DNA from: Schizophyllum amplum
Taxonomy: Eukaryota > Basidiomycota > Agaricomycetes > Agaricales > Schizophyllaceae
Direction: 5' to 3'
Length of the DNA: 25,575 nt
NCBI GenBank assembly: GCA_007026445.1
Contig: VDMD01000237.1
Span: 1 to 25,575 of the forward strand
Numbering within the stretch: position 1 is the first letter of the stretch; each line of letters begins with the position of its first letter. Shown here piece by piece: positions 21,721-25,575 of this stretch. A model generated the notes under the pieces. It was given only the letters and a program-made list of their open reading frames with translations, did not search any database and was not told the origin of the DNA. The translations under genes and the position numbers were made by a program.

Positions 21721-23643
21721 ATGACAGCACCTCCAGGCGGAGCTATAGTCATCGACATGCATGAGGATGATGGCAAGGGAAAGGAGGAATCTCTCTTTGG
21801 CCCTAGCATTGGCATTGTCAACAGTGGGCCGAGCTGGACAGCTCTTAACGAGAAGAAGATTGTCGAAGATGAGCTCACTCACGACGTGGTCAAAGGATGG
21901 GTCGAGAAGAGCAAGTCGGTGCGTGTCCATCTCGGTTGGGAGTCGTGGCATGCCCATCTCACACTTCTTCCAGGGCGTCCAGCCTACGACAACCCTCCAG
22001 GCGCTTGTCAATCTCAAGCGCCCGACGCTGCGGCTGTCACCTCTTGCCCCGCTTGATAATGTCGACGCAACTCCGTCCCAGCAGCACGGCATCTCATTCG
22101 CATATGATTGCGATTCCCCGCAATGCGGCATCTATGTCTATGTCATGGTTCCCCCAACGCATCCAGATTCGCCGCTGTATAAGGGGGAGGCCTCACCACA
22201 GCATGATCCGAATGCTCCGTTGACCAAACTCCTCGTGTACGAGCAAGTCACGGATGGGGGCTTCGGCAAAGCCTTGACCGTGGAGGACGGTGCCATCATT
22301 GAACTGTCCCGATTCTTGCCTTCAGGCAAGCCTCTCCAGACAGAACCTCACTTGGCCGGAACAGGTGACTCTTCTACAACTACGGAATCCCCATCAGACG
22401 CCAGCACTCCTGCCGGTGAGGATACGCCTGGCCAACAAGGACATCGCACTCGCCGCTTCACCCACTTCCATCTCCGCCGCTCCATCTTCCACTCCAACTC
22501 CGATGACCGGGCGCAAAATCGCGCCACTTCTGGCCCTGCGCTCGCCGTCGTCGACACGCTCGACCCGTCCAATCAGGGCGCGCGGTCCGCCGAGGACGAC
22601 GCCTCTGAGGTCAAGCTCATGATCCGTCTCGCCGCCCTCGACGAGCAAGGAACGGAGCCGTCTCTACCGAACGAGCAAGTGACATTTCTCAGCGTCGCCC
22701 GACTCGGGGCCAAGGTGCAGAAGAAAGTCGAGGAGCCAGCAGAAGGCGCTATGGGCGGTGCCTCCCCTGCCAACGCCGACGAGTCGAAGAGCAAGCCGAA
22801 GGCCGACGAGGACGAAGAAGACACCCGTCCGTGGGTCGTGCGCGTCGTCAAGCGCGAAGCGACGATCGGTCCCCACACTTTCCAATTGCACGAAATATAC
22901 GGTCTCGCCTCAAACTCGTCGAAGCCTGCCCCCGCACCTACTCCTGCTCCTGTCTACGGCGCGACTGCAACGCATACGTACCCACCGGTTGCGGATGAGG
23001 GTACGACAGCGGCGCTCGAGGATGGCACCGAGGACTGTCTGCTGTGCCTCTCGTCCCCGCGCGAGGTTGTACTCATGCCCTGCCGCCATCTCGTCGCATG
23101 CAAAGAATGCGCCATCAACATGGTCGAATACGGCGCGGGTGGGACGCTCAACGTATCGTCTTCGGAACCTGCTGCCACCACTGGAGCCGGCGGTGAGGGC
23201 GAGGGCGAGAACGCAGACGGCGAGCAAGGCGCCGGGGTCATCAATGATGCAGCGGCGCCGTCGACGACTACAGCGCTGCCCGCGCCTGCTGAGCAACGCC
23301 GACGGAAGCGGCGTGCGAAGGGCTGGTTCTGCCCGGTGTGTCGGCAACGTGAGTTCTTTTAATACCGTCGTCTTCATCTTACTCTCGCTAATCGTTCATA
23401 AAAGCGTACACAAGTCTTCTGAGGATCAGCACATCGGCTCCGCCACCTCCCGCAGATCCTTCGAACGCGGCTGCTGGCAGCGCGCCTGCGCATGAGGAAG
23501 AGACGCAGCAAACGTCCACTGGCAGCGCGATGAGGAACCTCTTGCGTCCTCAGTTTTTCAGGGGCTTTTCTCGCCAAGCCAGCAACGCTAACGCCAACGC
23601 TGCGACCGCGCCGGCGGCGGATGTAGAGCTAGGGCGCGTCTAA
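21721..23643 (+). CDS. Mahogunin (MGRN1)-like RING E3 ubiquitin ligase
   Basis: Probable E3 ubiquitin ligase. Three exons, 21721..21918, 21974..23348 and 23405..23643, total 1812 nt, or 603 residues, without frame breaks; introns are 55 and 56 nt. The start is the ATG at 21721 (MTAPPGGAIVIDM), though an upstream exon is possible. The domain before the RING matches the mahogunin region: ALVNLKRPTLRLSPL, GISFAYDCDSPQCGIYVYVM, FGKALTVEDG and WVVRVVKREA, then HTFQLHEIYGL. A low-complexity Ser/Thr/Ala segment (about residues 200-350) interrupts it. The RING ligands are C421-x2-C424-x11-C436-x-H438-x3-C442-x2-C445, then C519-x2-C522 (WFCPVCRQPYTSLLRIS). The 73-residue gap between the sixth and seventh ligands is longer than usual. 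The C-terminal tail is Ala/Asn-rich and ends ELGRV. Family assignment is good; substrates are unknown. Confidence 0.88.
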
Positions 23644-24379
23644 GACCCCTTTGTCGTCCCTGCCCTGCAGGTTGCGCACATTGGATGTAACACCTCGCTC
23701 TGGCCTTTTATGACTTGTATACGACTGTACTTGTACCCCGTGTATGCCTACTGTATGTGATGGACTGACGTCCACGTAAGCCCGATGAACAAGATGGTTT
23801 CAAGATCGCGAGGGGTCCTTTCGTGGTCTGCGTAACGAGAGCATTCTTGATTCGTCGCCTATCATTGACGAGGCAATCTGGATCTGATCGCAAGCGTATC
23901 ACCGTTGACGGGAGCAGTGAAACTCTGTCAAGCCCTGTCTTTCGCACAGTCAGGCGCATGCTCAGCGCAAGTTGCAGGCGCGCGGTCGGAAATAGCCGAG
24001 AGTTGATCACGTGACCATGTTCGAATGAAAGGGAGGCTCTCGCGATGGCTAGGGGCATCGCTGCCTAGCTTCTCTTGCGGTCTTCCTCCTGATTCAGAAT
24101 CTGCTCTCAAAGACCACGATGAATATGCTATGTAAGAAGGTAGGTTCTTGTACTATGAGAATTGGATGCAGTCTATAAACAGCTATGGATACAGTAGAGC
24201 AATTGCATGACGAGGACAATGGTTTGTGGCTGGTCGTGGCGCCGAGACGTGGAAGCAGGGACATGTGGGTGCATATGAGACGGTAGATAAGGCGCGACGC
24301 AGCGCTGCGGGAAAGCGGCGCGGGAATCGCGGGGCGACGTGGGTGCGTAACACTGAGTCACTGACAGATCAGCGCAGTG
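23644..24379. other. Convergent intergenic region, 3' of the RING gene
   Basis: About 735 bases between converging genes. Small open frames on both strands have no recognisable content. No repeat or RNA gene seen. Confidence 0.45.
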
Positions 24380-25113
24380 CTAATGGATCAGGTCCGTGAT
24401 AGCGATCCTCGACCGTTTCCGCACGCCGCCGTCAGGCCCTGCGTCACCAGCGGACTTGCGCTTGGAGGCGAGAGGCGCGGGGGCAACTTCGCGTAACCGA
24501 GGCACTGGCGAGGCGCCCTCGGCAACGCCGGCACGACAGGCAGCCCTCAGCGGGGTGGGCGTATCGTCTGCTGGGTGGCCACATAACGGTTCCACGGGAA
24601 CAGAGTCGAATGCCTCTCCTAATGCGTCGTGGCCGCTGACGTCGAGGACGTCCTCGTGTAGGGGGGCTATCGAGAACGTTCGAGTCGACCGATTTTCATT
24701 GTCCTCGCATCGGTATGCACGAGTCACGAGCAGTTGCTGTTTGAGGGAACTCTCCCGCCGTCCTGAGGCTGCGCCACCGGTATATCGTTGTGTGGCGCGG
24801 CGAAAGGGCTGCCTTCCCTCCGCGCGCGCGAGGGTCTCGGAAGCGATGGTGAGACACCGCGGCGGGTTTTCGAGGAGGAAGGGAGGTAAATGTGAGATGG
24901 GAGAATAGTCCCGCGCCAGCGGTGGAGGCCCAGATCGCCTGTATCTATGTAAGCAAAGAGGAAAAAACAACGGTCACAAAAAAACATACCAAAAGACGGA
25001 AGAGGGCATGTTCGTGGTGGGGTGCGGTCGACGTGCATACTTGAGCCTTCCCCGAGTGTGGCGCGCGACTGGGAGCAGTACTCCTCGAATGTGTGGATGG
25101 GTGCGAGCTCCAT
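24380..25113 (-). CDS. Hypothetical protein, frame not fully resolved
   Basis: I do not recognise a family. The likely start is the ATG at 25113 (MELAPIHTFEEYCSQS). Exon 1 ends at a GTATGT donor at 24989, and an acceptor lies at 24945 (ATAG) or 24939 (ACAG). The downstream frame with the best coding look runs to a TAG at 24380-24382. It reads LARDYSPISHLPPFLLENPP and then LHEDVLDVSGHDALGEAFDS, and ends in basic, NLS-like stretches (ASKRKSAGD, VRKRSRIAITDLIH). Exon 1 in the MELAP frame splices one base out of phase with this. Either a base is missing, or translation starts at the nearer ATG in the other frame (MPSSVFWRSGPPPLARDYSP), which joins cleanly with the ACAG acceptor. A small Pro/Ser-rich nuclear protein is a guess. 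Confidence 0.4.
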
Positions 25114-25575
25114 GGGCGAGTGATGTGGGGGTAGAAGGCTGGGAGGGGGCGAAAGACCGGCGTCTACCAGTGTGATATATGGGGCGGGCGAGGTACGCGA
25201 AAGGGCGGTACGGCAGAAAGGCCGATTGGGTTTTATAAAGCGGGCGGCACGGGGCGGCACAGGGTCAACGGACTGATTGTTGAGAACGAATGGAGCGGAA
25301 GCGCATGCATCAGATTCCATTAGCGCGGGGCACGCGCCTATTTAGAAGGCGGCCGCCGAACGCTAAAGGATGTCGATGCAGGGTCCGAGCACGCGGTACG
25401 GGTCAATACATCCACTGCGGGTATGAGTGAAGTCATCTCAAGGCTTCTAATCCGAACCGAGCCTCAAGGCATCTAGAAGACGCACCATATACTCGAGACG
25501 GGTAAGCAGGGGCTTGCTGCTTGGAAAGAACCTATGTCATTCAGCATCCTCCTAGGTACGGATATGTATCTCCGT
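25114..25575. other. Right-edge region upstream of the hypothetical gene
   Basis: About 460 bases with promoter potential for the minus-strand gene. The MELAP frame stays open upstream to 25320, but that extension looks non-coding (Pro/Ala/Ser-rich with no motif). Nothing else is recognised. Confidence 0.4.

Overview
This window looks like nuclear DNA of a filamentous basidiomycete, most likely an Agaricomycete. The genes are GC-rich and dense and lie on both strands. They are split by many short introns, almost all 46-67 nt, with GTRNGT-type donors and CTRAY-like branch sites. The encoded proteins read like mushroom-type homologues. I see no bacterial, viral or organellar segment, no rRNA or tRNA gene and no CRISPR array. 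All gene models were spliced by hand from conserved protein context and reading-frame arithmetic.

Layout. 1-240 (-): 5' end of a PITH-domain protein gene that runs off the left edge. 574-2632 (-): mitochondrial small-subunit ribosomal protein uS5m. 3217-5548 (-): Ran1/Ksp1-like Ser/Thr kinase with several apparent frameshifts. 6696-7568 (+): unrecognised basic protein with a KEN box. 8330-11496 (+): NCS1 (Fur-type) permease with 16 exons, including microexons of 4 and 5 nt; one intron carries a 656-bp non-autonomous DNA transposon. 11881-14008 (-): 6-phosphofructo-2-kinase of the Pfk26 type. 14320-16289 (-): Gln-rich bHLH transcription factor. 16801-19173 (-): Bsc6-like MFS transporter. 19560-21019 (-): unresolved, possibly decayed locus. 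21721-23643 (+): mahogunin (MGRN1)-like RING E3 ligase. 24380-25113 (-): unresolved hypothetical gene.

The genes do not form an obvious pathway or cluster. They are mostly conserved housekeeping functions: mitochondrial translation, glycolytic control by fructose-2,6-bisphosphate, nucleobase or vitamin uptake, general transport, ubiquitination, signalling and transcription. The accessory-type element is the small transposon in the permease intron. It has 16-bp perfect terminal inverted repeats, a perfect 8-bp target-site duplication and seven same-orientation copies of an 11-bp motif. Removing it with one duplication copy restores a normal 60-nt intron.

Other points worth a look are two microexons in the same permease, three GC-AG introns in three genes, a RING domain with an unusually long insert, and a cluster of frame interruptions limited to about 1.0-5.2 kb. 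The long permease, PFK2, bHLH, MFS and RING genes read through cleanly.
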